NCBI RefSeq assembly: GCF_007827595.1 | Contig: NZ_VISR01000005.1 | Span: 248,001-312,000 of the forward strand | DNA from: Streptomyces sp. BK340 | GTDB taxonomy: Bacteria > Actinomycetota > Actinomycetes > Streptomycetales > Streptomycetaceae | Direction of reading: 5' to 3' | DNA length: 64,000 bases | Part shown: piece after piece, positions 52,298 through 61,099 of the stretch | Layout: every line of letters begins with the position of its first letter | Numbering within the stretch: the first letter of the stretch is position 1 | Notes under the pieces: model-generated | What the model was told of the DNA's origin: nothing | What the model saw: only the letters and a program-made list of their open reading frames with translations | Database searches by the model: none | Made by a program: the position numbers and the translations under genes

Positions 52298-53161
52298 ATG
52301 GAGCACGTGAGCGGTGACGAGGGGCGGCTCAAGGGTGAGGCTGACGAGCCGGGGTGGGAGGTGGATCCGGATGACGAGTGGGGCGTGGCCGTCATCACCA
52401 CCGTGGGGCGGCAGTTGAAGCTGAGGCGGCGGGCCGCCGAGTTCGGGGTGGCGGTCGGGTACGGGGAGGACCTCGTCTACAAGATCGAGGGCGGGAAGCG
52501 GATTCCTCGGCAGGAGTACCTGGACAAGGCCGACGAGGTGTTGGGCGCGGGTGGGCTCATTGCGGCGGCCTGGGAGGACGTGAAGAAGGTCCGGTATCCG
52601 AAGAAGGTTCGGGAACTGGGCAAGCTGGAGGCCAAGGCGGTCGAGATCGCTCTGTACGAGAGCCACATCATCGCTGGGCTATTGCAAACGCCGGAGCATG
52701 CTCGATCCGTTATCGGGGCAGCGCAGCCGCCGTACTCGCCGGAGGATGTCGAACGCATGGTGGCGGCTCGTCTGGCCCGGCAGTCGGTCTTCGAACGCTC
52801 GCCCGCGCCGGCGCTCAGCTTCGTCCTGGAAGAGGGGGTCCTGCGGCGTCCCATCGGGGGCACAATGGTGTGGCGTCAGCAGCTTGAACGTCTGCTGGAG
52901 GTGGGGCGGTTGCACAACGTCGTGCTTCAGGTGATGCCGATGAACTGCGACACCCACTCCGGCCTGGACGGTCGGATCGAGCTGCTGAAGTTTCCGGACG
53001 GCACGGCTGTGGGGCGCTCGGATGGCGCCTTCAACGGCCGGACGACCTCCGAACCCAAACACCTGCGCATTCTTGAGCTTCGCTATGGCACCATCCGGGC
53101 TCAGGCGCTCTCGCCAGGGGAGTCGCTGGCGTTCATCGAACAACTGCTGGGAGAAACATGA
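52298..53161 (+). CDS. XRE-family regulator with DUF5753 domain (WhiJ-like)
   Basis: 287 residues from ATG 52298 (GGAGGG eight bases upstream). The N-terminal helix-turn-helix is at residues 30-90 (TTVGRQLKLRRRAAEFGVAV, EDLVYKIEGGKRIPRQEYLD). The large C-terminal DUF5753 domain begins near 110 (LEAKAVEIALYESHIIAGLL, LSFVLEEGVLRRPIGGTMVW, VLQVMPMNCDTHSGLDGRIE). It overlaps the DUF397 gene by four bases. WhiJ-type regulators affect sporulation and antibiotic output in Streptomyces; the many paralogues each have their own DUF397 partner. Confidence 0.9.
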   Translation: MEHVSGDEGRLKGEADEPGWEVDPDDEWGVAVITTVGRQLKLRRRAAEFGVAVGYGEDLVYKIEGGKRIPRQEYLDKADEVLGAGGLIAAAWEDVKKVRYPKKVRELGKLEAKAVEIALYESHIIAGLLQTPEHARSVIGAAQPPYSPEDVERMVAARLARQSVFERSPAPALSFVLEEGVLRRPIGGTMVWRQQLERLLEVGRLHNVVLQVMPMNCDTHSGLDGRIELLKFPDGTAVGRSDGAFNGRTTSEPKHLRILELRYGTIRAQALSPGESLAFIEQLLGET

Positions 53162-53367
53162 TCCGCAAGACCACTGCCGGGGACACCTCCGAGCTGGCGT
53201 GGTTCAAGAGCAGCTACAGCGGCGGCAACGACGGCAACTCCTGCGTTGAGCTTGCCGTCACCCCCGGCACCGTGCACGTTCGCGACTCCAAGAACGCCGA
53301 GGGCCCACGGCTTGCGCTCGCCCCCGACGCGTGGGCGAACTTTGTGACCTACGCGTCGGGAAGCTGA
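53158..53367 (+). CDS. DUF397 small partner protein
   Basis: 69 residues; ATG overlaps the XRE stop. DUF397 motif: AWFKSSYSGGNDGNSCVELA, then VHVRDSKNAEGPRLALAPDA and WANFV. DUF397 proteins are encoded next to DUF5753 XRE regulators and are thought to act as their antagonist partners. Ends 20 bases before the convergent metG stop. Confidence 0.92.
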   Translation: MIRKTTAGDTSELAWFKSSYSGGNDGNSCVELAVTPGTVHVRDSKNAEGPRLALAPDAWANFVTYASGS

Positions 53368-53386
53368 CCCCGCACCACTTTCGGTG

Positions 53387-55102
53387 TTACGCCGGCTCGC
53401 CGCCGAAGCGCTCCTTGTACGTCTCCAGGTCCTCGTCCGTCAGCTTGGCGAACAGGACCGGCGGGACCGTGAAGGGGGTGCCGGCCGGGACGGAGGTGAG
53501 GGACTTCGCCGCCTCCGGGGTGGCCCAGGCCGCGGTGTCGTCCGCCAGGGAGAACGCCTCCCGCATGGTCTTCGCCGTCGCCGGGATGAAGGGCTCGGAG
53601 ATCACCGAGTAGAGGTGGATGAGGTTCATCGCCGTGCGCAGGGTGAGGGCCGCGCCGTCCTTGTCGGTCTTGATCTCCAGCCAGGGGGCCTTCTCCTCCA
53701 GGTAGGAGTTGCCGGCCGACCACAGGGCGCGCAGCGCGGCGGCCGCCTTGCGGAACTGGAGGGCCTCCATGTGCTCCTCGTACTCCGCCAGCAGGCGCGC
53801 GATCTCCTCGCCGAGCCGCGTCTCCGCCGCACCCGGCTCGCCGCCCGCGGGGACGTCGTCGCCGAAGCGCTTGCGGGAGAAGGACAGGACGCGGTTGACG
53901 AAGTTGCCGAGAGTGTCGGCCAGGTCCTTGTTCACCGTGGCCGTGAAGTGCTCCCAGGTGAACGACGAGTCGTCGGACTCGGGCGCGTTGGCGATCAGGA
54001 AGTAGCGCCAGTAGTCGGCGGGGAGGATCTCCAGGGCCTGGTCGGTGAAGACGCCCCGCTTCTGCGAGGTGGAGAACTTGCCGCCGTAGTACGTCAGCCA
54101 GTTGAAGGCCTTGACGAAGTCGACCTTCTTCCAGGGCTCGCGCACGCCCAGCTCGGTGGCCGGGAACATCACCGTGTGGAACGGGACGTTGTCCTTGGCC
54201 ATGAACTGCGTGTAGCGGACGTCGGTGTCGACGTCGTACCACCAGGACTTCCAGTCGCGGTTCTCCGGGTCCTGGTCCGCCCACTCCTTGGTCGCGCCCA
54301 GGTACTCGATCGGGGCGTCGAACCAGACGTAGAAGACCTTGCCCTCGGCCGCCAACTCCGGCCAGGTGTCCGCGGGGACCGGGACGCCCCAGTCCAGGTC
54401 ACGGGTGATCGCGCGGTCGTGCAGGCCCTCGGTCAGCCACTTGTGGGCGATGGAGGAGGCCAGCTGCGGCCAGTCCTTGTCGTGCCGGGCGACCCACTCG
54501 CGGACCTCGTTCTCCAGCTTGGACTGGAGGAGGAAGAGGTGCTTGGTCTCGCGGACCTCCAGGTCCGTGGAGCCCGAGATCGCCGAGCGGGGGTTGATCA
54601 GGTCCGTCGGGTCCAGGACGCGGGTGCAGTTCTCGCACTGGTCGCCGCGGGCCTTGTCGTAGCCGCAGTGGGGGCAGGTGCCCTCGACGTAGCGGTCCGG
54701 CAGGAAGCGGCCGTCGGTGGGCGAGTACACCTGGCGGATCGCGCGCTCTTCGATGAAGCCGTTCTCGTTCAGCTTGCGGGCGAAGTGCTGCGTGATGTCG
54801 CGGTTCTCGGCGCTGGAGCTGCGGCCGAAGTAGTCGAAGGCCAGTGCGAAGCCGTCGTAGACCGCCTTCTGCGCGTCGTGCGCCTGGGCGCAGAACTCGT
54901 CGACCGGGAGGTTCTGCTCCTTGGCGGCCAGCTCGGCGGGGGTGCCGTGCTCGTCGGTCGCGCAGATGTACAGGACGTCGTGGCCGCGCTGGCGGAGGTA
55001 CCGGGAGTACACGTCCGCCGGGAGCATGGACCCCACCATGTTGCCCAGGTGCTTGATCCCGTTGATGTAGGGAAGGGCGCTGGTGATGAGGTGTCGAGCC
55101 AT
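53387..55102 (-). CDS. metG: Methionyl-tRNA synthetase
   Basis: 571 residues from the ATG at 55102 ([20 protein letters not shown]). The HIGH-type motif is the HLGN within the first 21 residues, and the KMSKS-equivalent is KFSTSQKRG. The zinc knuckle is in place ([17 protein letters not shown], two CxxC pairs). The anticodon-binding helical domain follows. No C-terminal tRNA-binding OB-fold, as in the short bacterial type. ATG 55102 is chosen since the upstream extension is unlike family members. Confidence 0.97.
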   Translation of the reverse strand: MARHLITSALPYINGIKHLGNMVGSMLPADVYSRYLRQRGHDVLYICATDEHGTPAELAAKEQNLPVDEFCAQAHDAQKAVYDGFALAFDYFGRSSSAENRDITQHFARKLNENGFIEERAIRQVYSPTDGRFLPDRYVEGTCPHCGYDKARGDQCENCTRVLDPTDLINPRSAISGSTDLEVRETKHLFLLQSKLENEVREWVARHDKDWPQLASSIAHKWLTEGLHDRAITRDLDWGVPVPADTWPELAAEGKVFYVWFDAPIEYLGATKEWADQDPENRDWKSWWYDVDTDVRYTQFMAKDNVPFHTVMFPATELGVREPWKKVDFVKAFNWLTYYGGKFSTSQKRGVFTDQALEILPADYWRYFLIANAPESDDSSFTWEHFTATVNKDLADTLGNFVNRVLSFSRKRFGDDVPAGGEPGAAETRLGEEIARLLAEYEEHMEALQFRKAAAALRALWSAGNSYLEEKAPWLEIKTDKDGAALTLRTAMNLIHLYSVISEPFIPATAKTMREAFSLADDTAAWATPEAAKSLTSVPAGTPFTVPPVLFAKLTDEDLETYKERFGGEPA

Positions 55103-55160
55103 CGGGGGCTGCTCCCAGGTCGCTACGGGTACGAACCTTGAAATCGTAGCCGACGTGTGT

Positions 55161-55204
55161 ATGCCGCCCGCTTCCCGTTTTACGGGGTGAGAAGCGGGCG
55201 GCAT
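55161..55204. terminator. Hairpin between metG and vWA gene
   Basis: Perfect 14-bp arms ATGCCGCCCGCTTC and GAAGCGGGCGGCAT with a 16-base loop, 75 bases beyond the vWA-gene stop on its strand, ahead of the metG promoter. Confidence 0.78.
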
Positions 55205-55278
55205 GGGGGTGCGGGGGGTTATCGGCTGTTACAGCCGGTTATGGCCGGCGTGGGCCGGTTGTGGCTGGGTGCGGTTTG

Positions 55279-57135
55279 TTACGGGCGCCAGTTCGCCAGT
55301 ACGCCCTCGTACAGCTCCGTGTCCGTCAGCTCGCGCGGGGTCGGGCCCGCGTGGAAGAAGGACGTGTTGCCGGTCTTCAGCTTGCGGAGGTAGTCGAAGG
55401 CCTTGTTGTCGTGCTCGCCGAAGGCGACGAAGGAGAAGAACACGGAGGGGTGGTTCTTCGCCGCCTCGGTGAGGGACTGGGTGGCGGGGGTCTTCGCGTC
55501 GGGGGCGCCGTCCGTCTGGAAGATCACCAGGGCGGGGGTGGTGTCCCCGCCGCTCTTCTCGCGGTGGGCGAGTACGGCTTCCACGGCGGCGTGGTAGCTG
55601 GTACGGCCCATGCGGCCGAGGGTGGCGTGGACGTCGTCGATCTTGGTCTCGTGGTCCGGGGTGAGGGTGAGGTCGGTGGTGCCGTCGACCTCCGTGGAGA
55701 AGAAGACGACGTGGACCGTGGCCTCGGGGTCGAGGTGGGCGGCGAGGGCGAGGGTCTGGTCGGCGAGGGCCTGGGCGGAGCCGTCCTTGTAGTACCCGCG
55801 CATGCTCGCCGAGCGGTCGAGCACGAGGTAGAGCTTCGCTCGGGTGCCGGTGAGGTCGGTCTTCTCGAGGGTGGTGGTGGCTGCGTTGTAGGCGGTGGTG
55901 AGGGCGGGGGTGAGGGCGGGGGTTGCCTCCGGCTGCGGTTCCGCCTCGGCGGTTGCCTCCGGCTCGCGCTGCGGTTCCGCCTCGGCTTCGCCTTCGGCGG
56001 TCTCGTTCCCACCCGCACCACCCGTGCGGGTCTCGTTGTCGGGTGCGGGTGGCCCCTGCGGGGCGTCCTCGCCGTCGGCGGCCTGCGGGTCGTCGTCCGC
56101 TGCCTCCGCCTCGGCCGCCAGCGGCTCCGCAACGGGCTCGGGCTCGGGCTCAGGGGTGGACTCGGCGGCGGGCTCCGCCACCACGACGGGCTCCGCAACG
56201 GGCTCGGGCTCGGCCTCGGCCGTGGGCTCCGCGACCCGCTCGGGCTCGACCGCCGTCTCCGCAACCGGCTCGGCTTCGGCCTGGGCAGCGGGCTCCACCA
56301 CCGGTTCGGGCTCGGCCGCCGGCTCGGGCTCAGGTTCCGCAGCGACCTCGGCCGTCGGCTGGGGCTCGGCGACGGGCTCCGCCACCGCCTCGCTCTCCGG
56401 CTCGGCCTCAGCGGCGGGCTCCGCCACCGGCTCGGCTTCTGCCGTCGGCTCGGCCTCAGCCACGGGCTCCGTAACCGGCTCGGCTTCTGCCGTCGGCTCG
56501 GCCTCAGCGGCGGGCTCCGTCACCGGCTCGGCCTCCGCCACCGGCTCCGTAACCGGCTCGGCTTCTGCCGTCGGCTCGGCCTCAGCCACGGGCTCCGCAA
56601 CGGGCTCGGCTTCTGCCACCGGCTCGGCCTCCGCCACCGGCTCCGTAACCGGCTCGGCTTCTGCCGTCGGCTCGGCCTCAGCCACGGGCTCCGCAACGGG
56701 CTCGGCTTCTGCCACCGGCTCGGCCTCCGCCACCGGCTCCGTAACCGGCTCGGCCTCTGCCGTCGGCTCGGCCTCAGCCACGGGCTCCGCAACGGGCTCG
56801 GCTTCTGCCACCGGCTCGGCCTCCGTCGCCGGCTCGGCCTCTGCCGTCGGCTCGGTCTTGGGCTCGGGGGCAGGTTCCGGTGTCGGTTCTGTCGGCTTGG
56901 GGGCCGTTACGTTGTCGAAGGCTGCCGACACCAGATCGTGCTCGTCCGGTGAGGCCGAGCGGGGCTCGGGGATCTCGGGGGTCGGGGTGGGGGCCGGCTC
57001 GGTTGCCGGGGAGGGGATCGGTGCCGGCTCTTGGTGCTGCTCCTGCGAAGGAACGTGTTCCGCACCCTCTGCTTCGGCGGCACGCGCTTTGCGTGACCGG
57101 CCGAACGCGTTCCGCAGGAGAGTGAGAATGCCCAT
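55279..57135 (-). CDS. von Willebrand A protein with long Glu/Pro/Ala repeat linker (TerY-like)
   Basis: 618 residues from the ATG at 57135 ([16 protein letters not shown], a short basic amphipathic start). Residues about 85-400 are low-complexity [11 protein letters not shown] repeats, including a perfect-looking 32-residue (96-bp) period. The last 200 residues are a vWA domain: MIDAS-type [27 protein letters not shown], and a Thr in [12 protein letters not shown]. The vWA part resembles that of tellurite-resistance-type and stress proteins. The linker would keep a vWA head well away from its N-terminal anchor point. A 151-bp part of it occurs again at 62445. Confidence 0.83.
   Translation of the reverse strand: MGILTLLRNAFGRSRKARAAEAEGAEHVPSQEQHQEPAPIPSPATEPAPTPTPEIPEPRSASPDEHDLVSAAFDNVTAPKPTEPTPEPAPEPKTEPTAEAEPATEAEPVAEAEPVAEPVAEAEPTAEAEPVTEPVAEAEPVAEAEPVAEPVAEAEPTAEAEPVTEPVAEAEPVAEAEPVAEPVAEAEPTAEAEPVTEPVAEAEPVTEPAAEAEPTAEAEPVTEPVAEAEPTAEAEPVAEPAAEAEPESEAVAEPVAEPQPTAEVAAEPEPEPAAEPEPVVEPAAQAEAEPVAETAVEPERVAEPTAEAEPEPVAEPVVVAEPAAESTPEPEPEPVAEPLAAEAEAADDDPQAADGEDAPQGPPAPDNETRTGGAGGNETAEGEAEAEPQREPEATAEAEPQPEATPALTPALTTAYNAATTTLEKTDLTGTRAKLYLVLDRSASMRGYYKDGSAQALADQTLALAAHLDPEATVHVVFFSTEVDGTTDLTLTPDHETKIDDVHATLGRMGRTSYHAAVEAVLAHREKSGGDTTPALVIFQTDGAPDAKTPATQSLTEAAKNHPSVFFSFVAFGEHDNKAFDYLRKLKTGNTSFFHAGPTPRELTDTELYEGVLANWRP
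55941..56091. repeat. Dispersed repeat, copy A (in vWA linker)
   Basis: 151 bp of the linker coding sequence match 62445-62595 without gaps in the same orientation. I count about 7 differences in the first 135 bases, then weaker identity. It encodes part of the linker ([18 protein letters not shown]). The region includes the hairpin CCGCAC-cacc-cGTGCGG. Confidence 0.85.
56520..56815. repeat. 96-bp tandem repeats in vWA gene
   Basis: A 96-bp unit (starting CACCGGCTCGGCCTCCGCC on the plus strand) recurs at about 56521, 56617 and 56713, encoding three copies of a 32-residue Ala/Glu/Pro/Val/Thr pattern. Identity between units is very high, so copy number is likely to vary between strains and assemblies may be unsafe here. 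Confidence 0.85.
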
Positions 57136-57257
57136 GTGCGCAACCCTTCGCGTGAGTTGATGCCCGTCAATCCCTGGCCAGGACGGACACGTAAGGTTAG
57201 CGGCCTGGGATTGCAATCTTGGGGAGGGGCGAGTCTCAGCCGAGTCTCGACCGCATG

Positions 57258-59198
57258 TCAGTGTGGCGACGTGATGGCCCTCGCCGCAGCCACTTCCTGG
57301 CGGAGGGGCTCCAGAACGCTCCCCGACGGGCCCGTGAGGTCCGTGCGGACTGCCACCAGGGTCTCTGCCTCTCGGACTCTGTCCGACAATTCTCTCAGCT
57401 GAACGGACACTTGGGAGATTTCGGCCGGCGACGGGGGCGGGGCTCCGTGTCTCACCCGGACCCGGGCCGCTGTCGTCGCGTCGATGATGCGTTCCACCGC
57501 GACCACCAAGGGCCACCAGGCCGCCGCGCGGCGGCCGGTCGGCGGGGGTTCCGTCAGGGCCCGCTGGAACTCCGTGCGGATGGTCGAGAGGTCGCGGTAG
57601 AGGCGGCGGCGCATACGGGCGCGGGCGGCGGGGTCGGTGTCCGCGCCGAACGCGGCGTCGACGTAGGCCGCCGTGTCCGCGACGGCGTCCGCCAGGCGGT
57701 CGCCGACCCGGGTGTGCCAGCTCTCCGGCCACAGCAGATAGCCGGCGATCAGGGCGATCGCGCAGCCCATGAGGGAGTCCAGGAGGCGGGGGAGCAGGAG
57801 GGCCGTGCCCTTGTGGTTCAGGATGTCCGAGAGGAGCAGGATGACTGGGGTGATGGCTGCCGTCTGGTATCCGTAGCCGCGGGGAGTCAGGGCCGGGATC
57901 AGCGGGGCGAGCACGAAGACGACGGGGACGTCCCACCAGCCGGGGGGTACCTCCGCCAGTACCGCCGCCGCGATCACCAGGCCCGCCACCGTGCCCAGCG
58001 CCCGCAGCAGTGCCCGTGAGAAGACCGAGCCGAAGTCGGGCTTGAGGACGAAGGTGATGGTCAGGGCCACCCAGTAGGAGCGCGGGACGGCGACGAGGGA
58101 GACCAGGGCCTGCGCGATGCCGATGCACAGTGCCAGGCGCAGGCCGTAGTGCCAGGAGTTCGCGGAGAGGACCACGTTGCGGGCCGCGCGGGCCGTACGG
58201 ATGCTCGGGTTGGCGGGGCGGCCCAGGCGGTCGTCGATTCCGCGGGGGTCCACGTCGGGGGACGTGACGACCTCGGCCGTGTGGCGCAGGGCGAGGTCGA
58301 CGGCCCGGGCCGTCTCCGTGGTGGGGGTGGGCAGGTGTGGCAGGGCTATCGGGCCGGTGAAGCCGGTCTCGATGGCCTCGGCCAGGTGGCGGACCGCCTC
58401 CGGGACCTCCGGCGGGAGCGGCCGGCCGGTGAGGTGGACGGCGGGGGCCGCCTCCACCACGGGTGTGATCGCGTTCAACTGGGCGAGGAGCCTGGTGAGT
58501 TCGCGGCTGCGGCCGTGCTGGCGGGCGCGGTGGGCGAGGATGAGGTCGTAGGCCTGGTTGAGGGACTCGGTGACCTCGACGCGGATGGTGGTGTAGCGGT
58601 CCGGGTCGGCGCAGGCTGCCAGCAGGTCGGCCACCTTGCGGTAGGCGGCCCCCACCGACCCGCGCTCCGGCACCCCGGCCCGCAGGGGCCAGGCGAGCAG
58701 TGCCAGGGCGAGGACGAGCAGGCCGCCGCCGCTCATCAGGACCGGGGGCAGCCACCAGGGGCCGGGGAGCGGGAGTCCGGCGCCGATCACGGCGTTCAGG
58801 AGCAGCAGCAGTCCTGACACGGAGGACACCGCGCCGATCGTCGAGATCATTCCGGACACCAGGGCGACGCCGGTGACGGCGGCCACCGCGTACCACCCCT
58901 GGCCGTACACCAGCGAGCCCACGGTGACGCCCACCGCGCCGAAGAGCTGGGGGACCGCGATGTTGACGATGCGCATGCGGTAGGCGTCGGCGGTGTCGCT
59001 GATGACGCCGGACAGGGCGCCCATGGAGGCCAGCGCGCCGTACGTCGGCTGTCCGGCCGCGAGTCCGATCGCCAGGGGGAGCGCCATCGCGACAGCGGCC
59101 CGGACCATCGCGGCCCGGTTGAGGGGTGCCCGGTGGGGTCTGAGGTTCCGGACCAGCCAGTCGGGAGGGGTGAGGCCGATGGGGAACTCGCGGGGCAT
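57258..59198 (-). CDS. FUSC-family (aromatic-acid-exporter-like) membrane protein
   Basis: 646 residues from the ATG at 59198. Two sets of membrane helices: the first at about 30-165 ([58 protein letters not shown]), the second at about 345-500 ([40 protein letters not shown]). Cytosolic helical parts lie between and after. The [20 protein letters not shown]...RALGTVAG core is the FUSC/aaeB hallmark. Members export aromatic acids or inhibitors. Substrate unknown. Confidence 0.87.
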   Translation of the reverse strand: MPREFPIGLTPPDWLVRNLRPHRAPLNRAAMVRAAVAMALPLAIGLAAGQPTYGALASMGALSGVISDTADAYRMRIVNIAVPQLFGAVGVTVGSLVYGQGWYAVAAVTGVALVSGMISTIGAVSSVSGLLLLLNAVIGAGLPLPGPWWLPPVLMSGGGLLVLALALLAWPLRAGVPERGSVGAAYRKVADLLAACADPDRYTTIRVEVTESLNQAYDLILAHRARQHGRSRELTRLLAQLNAITPVVEAAPAVHLTGRPLPPEVPEAVRHLAEAIETGFTGPIALPHLPTPTTETARAVDLALRHTAEVVTSPDVDPRGIDDRLGRPANPSIRTARAARNVVLSANSWHYGLRLALCIGIAQALVSLVAVPRSYWVALTITFVLKPDFGSVFSRALLRALGTVAGLVIAAAVLAEVPPGWWDVPVVFVLAPLIPALTPRGYGYQTAAITPVILLLSDILNHKGTALLLPRLLDSLMGCAIALIAGYLLWPESWHTRVGDRLADAVADTAAYVDAAFGADTDPAARARMRRRLYRDLSTIRTEFQRALTEPPPTGRRAAAWWPLVVAVERIIDATTAARVRVRHGAPPPSPAEISQVSVQLRELSDRVREAETLVAVRTDLTGPSGSVLEPLRQEVAAARAITSPH

Positions 59199-59236
59199 GC
59201 ACCCATTATGGCCGCTTCGCTCCGGCCTCCTGGGGG

Positions 59237-60196
59237 TCATCTGCGCTGGTGGAGCGTGATGTCGACGACGAGTGCGCGGTGGTCGGTACCGGTCAGGCGC
59301 AGGAAGCGGGCGTCGGTCGCGGAGAAGTCCGGCGTGGAGAGCAGGACGTGGTCGATCTGGGCGCCGATGACCGAGGACGTGCGGGAGGGCCAGCTCGGGG
59401 TGCGGTCGTGACCGGCGAGGCGGGCGGCGTCGGTCAGGCCGGCGTCCAGGACGCGGCGGAAGGCCGCGTGGTCCTGGGAGGCGTTGAAGTCACCCGCGAG
59501 GATCGTGGGCGTGCGGGGGGCGGCAGCGGCGAAGGCGCGCAGCCGGCCCAGTTCCCGCCGCCAGAGGCCGACCTGGCGGGCGAGCGGGGGCATGGGGTGG
59601 GCGAGCTGGACCCGGACGGCGTGGCCGCGTACGTCGGCGACGGCGCCGGGCATGCCCATCGTGCCGCGGACGCCGGCCGTGCCCTTGAGCGGGAAGCGGC
59701 TCAGTATGAGCGAGCCGTGGGAGCCGCCCGCGGCCACGGCCTGCCGGTGGGGGTAGGCGTGCGCGAAGTCCCCTTCCAGCGTGGCCTGGCAGGTGTACTC
59801 GCACTCCTCGACGAAGACCAGATCGGGGCGCAGCCGGCGGATCTGCGGGACCAGGGCGGGGGTGCCGCGCCCGAACTCGACGTTCGAGGTCAGCACACGC
59901 AGGGCGGCGAGGGGCGGGCCGGCGGGTTCCGCGGTCTTCCCGTACGGCTCCAGGTACCAGGCCAGCAGCCCCAGTACGGCGACTCCCCACACCAGTCCCG
60001 GCCACCAGCGGGTGAGGAGCGCGCACAGCAGGGCGACGCCGGTCGGCACGAGCAGCCAGGGCAGGAAGGCGAGCAGCTGTGGCACGGGCGTGATGCCGTC
60101 GGTGCCGGCCACGCGACAGCCGACGACCACGCTGACCCCGGCGAGGAGCAGTCCCGCCGACCAGGAACCGAGTCCGCGCCCAGGGCTTCGTGTCAC
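59237..60196 (-). CDS. Membrane-anchored endonuclease/exonuclease/phosphatase-family enzyme
   Basis: 319 residues from a GTG at 60196. Three hydrophobic helices at the N-terminus (residues 12-90: LLLAGVSVVVGCRVAGT, LLVPTGVALLCALLTRWWPG) carry an outward EEP domain: LTSNVEFGRGTPALV, VFVEECEYTCQATLE with catalytic acids, ILAGDFNASQDHAAFRR, IGAQIDHVLLS and GTDHRALVVDI. This is the fold of DNase I-like phosphodiesterases and sphingomyelinases; substrate unknown, probably extracytoplasmic. Its stop is 38 bases beyond the FUSC gene start, so they may form one transcript. Confidence 0.86.
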   Translation of the reverse strand: MTRSPGRGLGSWSAGLLLAGVSVVVGCRVAGTDGITPVPQLLAFLPWLLVPTGVALLCALLTRWWPGLVWGVAVLGLLAWYLEPYGKTAEPAGPPLAALRVLTSNVEFGRGTPALVPQIRRLRPDLVFVEECEYTCQATLEGDFAHAYPHRQAVAAGGSHGSLILSRFPLKGTAGVRGTMGMPGAVADVRGHAVRVQLAHPMPPLARQVGLWRRELGRLRAFAAAAPRTPTILAGDFNASQDHAAFRRVLDAGLTDAARLAGHDRTPSWPSRTSSVIGAQIDHVLLSTPDFSATDARFLRLTGTDHRALVVDITLHQRR

Positions 60197-60205
60197 TCCC
60201 CGAGA

Positions 60206-60994
60206 CTACGAGCGTGAGTCGACCTCGGTCAGGAACTTCTCCAACACCTGGTTGAACTCCTCCGCCCGCTCCAGGTTCGGCATATGGGCCGCACCCGCGA
60301 CGACGTGCAGTACGGAGTCGGGCAGTGCCCGGTGCATCGCCTCCGCGTCCGCCACCGGGGTGTACGTGTCGTCGGCGCCCACGACGACGAGTGCGGGCAC
60401 GGCCACCCTGGTCAACAGGGGACGGTAGTCCGGGCGTTCGGCGCGGCCGCGCAGGGAGGCCGCGGCGCCCTCGGGGGCGGTGGCCGCCATCATGCCGTGG
60501 ACGTGGGCCTTGACCTCGGGGCCGGCGTACGGGGCGACCATCTTCTCCAGGACCTCGTCGGCGTAGCCGCGCATTCCCTCGGCGAGCAGCCGGTCGGCCA
60601 TGGCGTTCCGGCTCCGTCTGCCCTCGGGTGTCTCGGGGTCGGGGAAGGTGTCGGCGAGGACCAGGCCCCGGACACGGCCGCCGAAGCGGTCGTAGCACTC
60701 CATGGCGATCTGGCCGCCCATGGACAGCCCGGCCAGGACGAAGGAGTCCACCCCCAGGAAGTCCAGCAGTTCCTCGATGTCCTGGGCGTGGCGGGCGAGC
60801 GGGACGGTGCCGGGGGTGACCGGGGAGGAGCCGTAGCCGCGCAGGTCGGGGGCGATCACCCGGCGGCCGGCGGAGAAGGCGGCCAGCTGTGGGGTCCACA
60901 TGGTGCGGTCGAAGGGGTGGCCGTGGACGAGGACGAGGGGGACCCGGGAGGAGACTTCGGGGGTTTTGTCCTCGTACGAGAGGAAGGGTGGCAT
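60206..60994 (-). CDS. Alpha/beta hydrolase (RsbQ/enol-lactonase-like)
   Basis: 262 residues from the ATG at 60994. Landmarks: VPLVLVHGHPFDRTMWTPQL, RVIAPDLRGYGSSPV, the nucleophile elbow LAGLSMGGQIAMECY (Ser), and late ADDTYTPVADAE and AGAAHMPNLERAEEF for the acid and His. Similar to 3-oxoadipate enol-lactonases and related carboxylesterases. It is divergent from the MocR-type gene, which is the arrangement of many MocR-regulated targets. Nine bases separate it from the EEP gene downstream. Confidence 0.87.
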   Translation of the reverse strand: MPPFLSYEDKTPEVSSRVPLVLVHGHPFDRTMWTPQLAAFSAGRRVIAPDLRGYGSSPVTPGTVPLARHAQDIEELLDFLGVDSFVLAGLSMGGQIAMECYDRFGGRVRGLVLADTFPDPETPEGRRSRNAMADRLLAEGMRGYADEVLEKMVAPYAGPEVKAHVHGMMAATAPEGAAASLRGRAERPDYRPLLTRVAVPALVVVGADDTYTPVADAEAMHRALPDSVLHVVAGAAHMPNLERAEEFNQVLEKFLTEVDSRS

Positions 60995-61020
60995 GTGATC
61001 GACCCTAGGTGCCCCCAACT

Positions 61021-61055
61021 CCTCGGTGCAATAAAATCTTTGCCCTCGGTGCAAT
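61021..61055. promoter_or_regulatory. Direct repeats, candidate MocR operator
   Basis: CCTCGGTGCAAT occurs twice in direct orientation (61021-61032 and 61044-61055), 23 bp apart, in the 105-bp divergent gap between the hydrolase and the MocR-type gene. MocR regulators are known to bind direct repeats. The A/T-rich AATAAAATCTTTG lies between, a likely promoter element. Confidence 0.65.
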
Positions 61056-61099
61056 CGGATGCGCCGGTACGGCAGGTGACTTGTGACGGCAGGTGACCT

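Noticed and set aside
56089..56860. Periodic repeats taken as a CRISPR array
   Set aside because: The units are contiguous coding repeats without unique spacers and stay in the vWA reading frame.
57136..59202. Extension of the vWA frame to a 1307-residue protein
   Set aside because: The extra 689 codons lie antisense to the FUSC gene and are Arg/Pro/Gly noise; the vWA gene starts properly at 57135.
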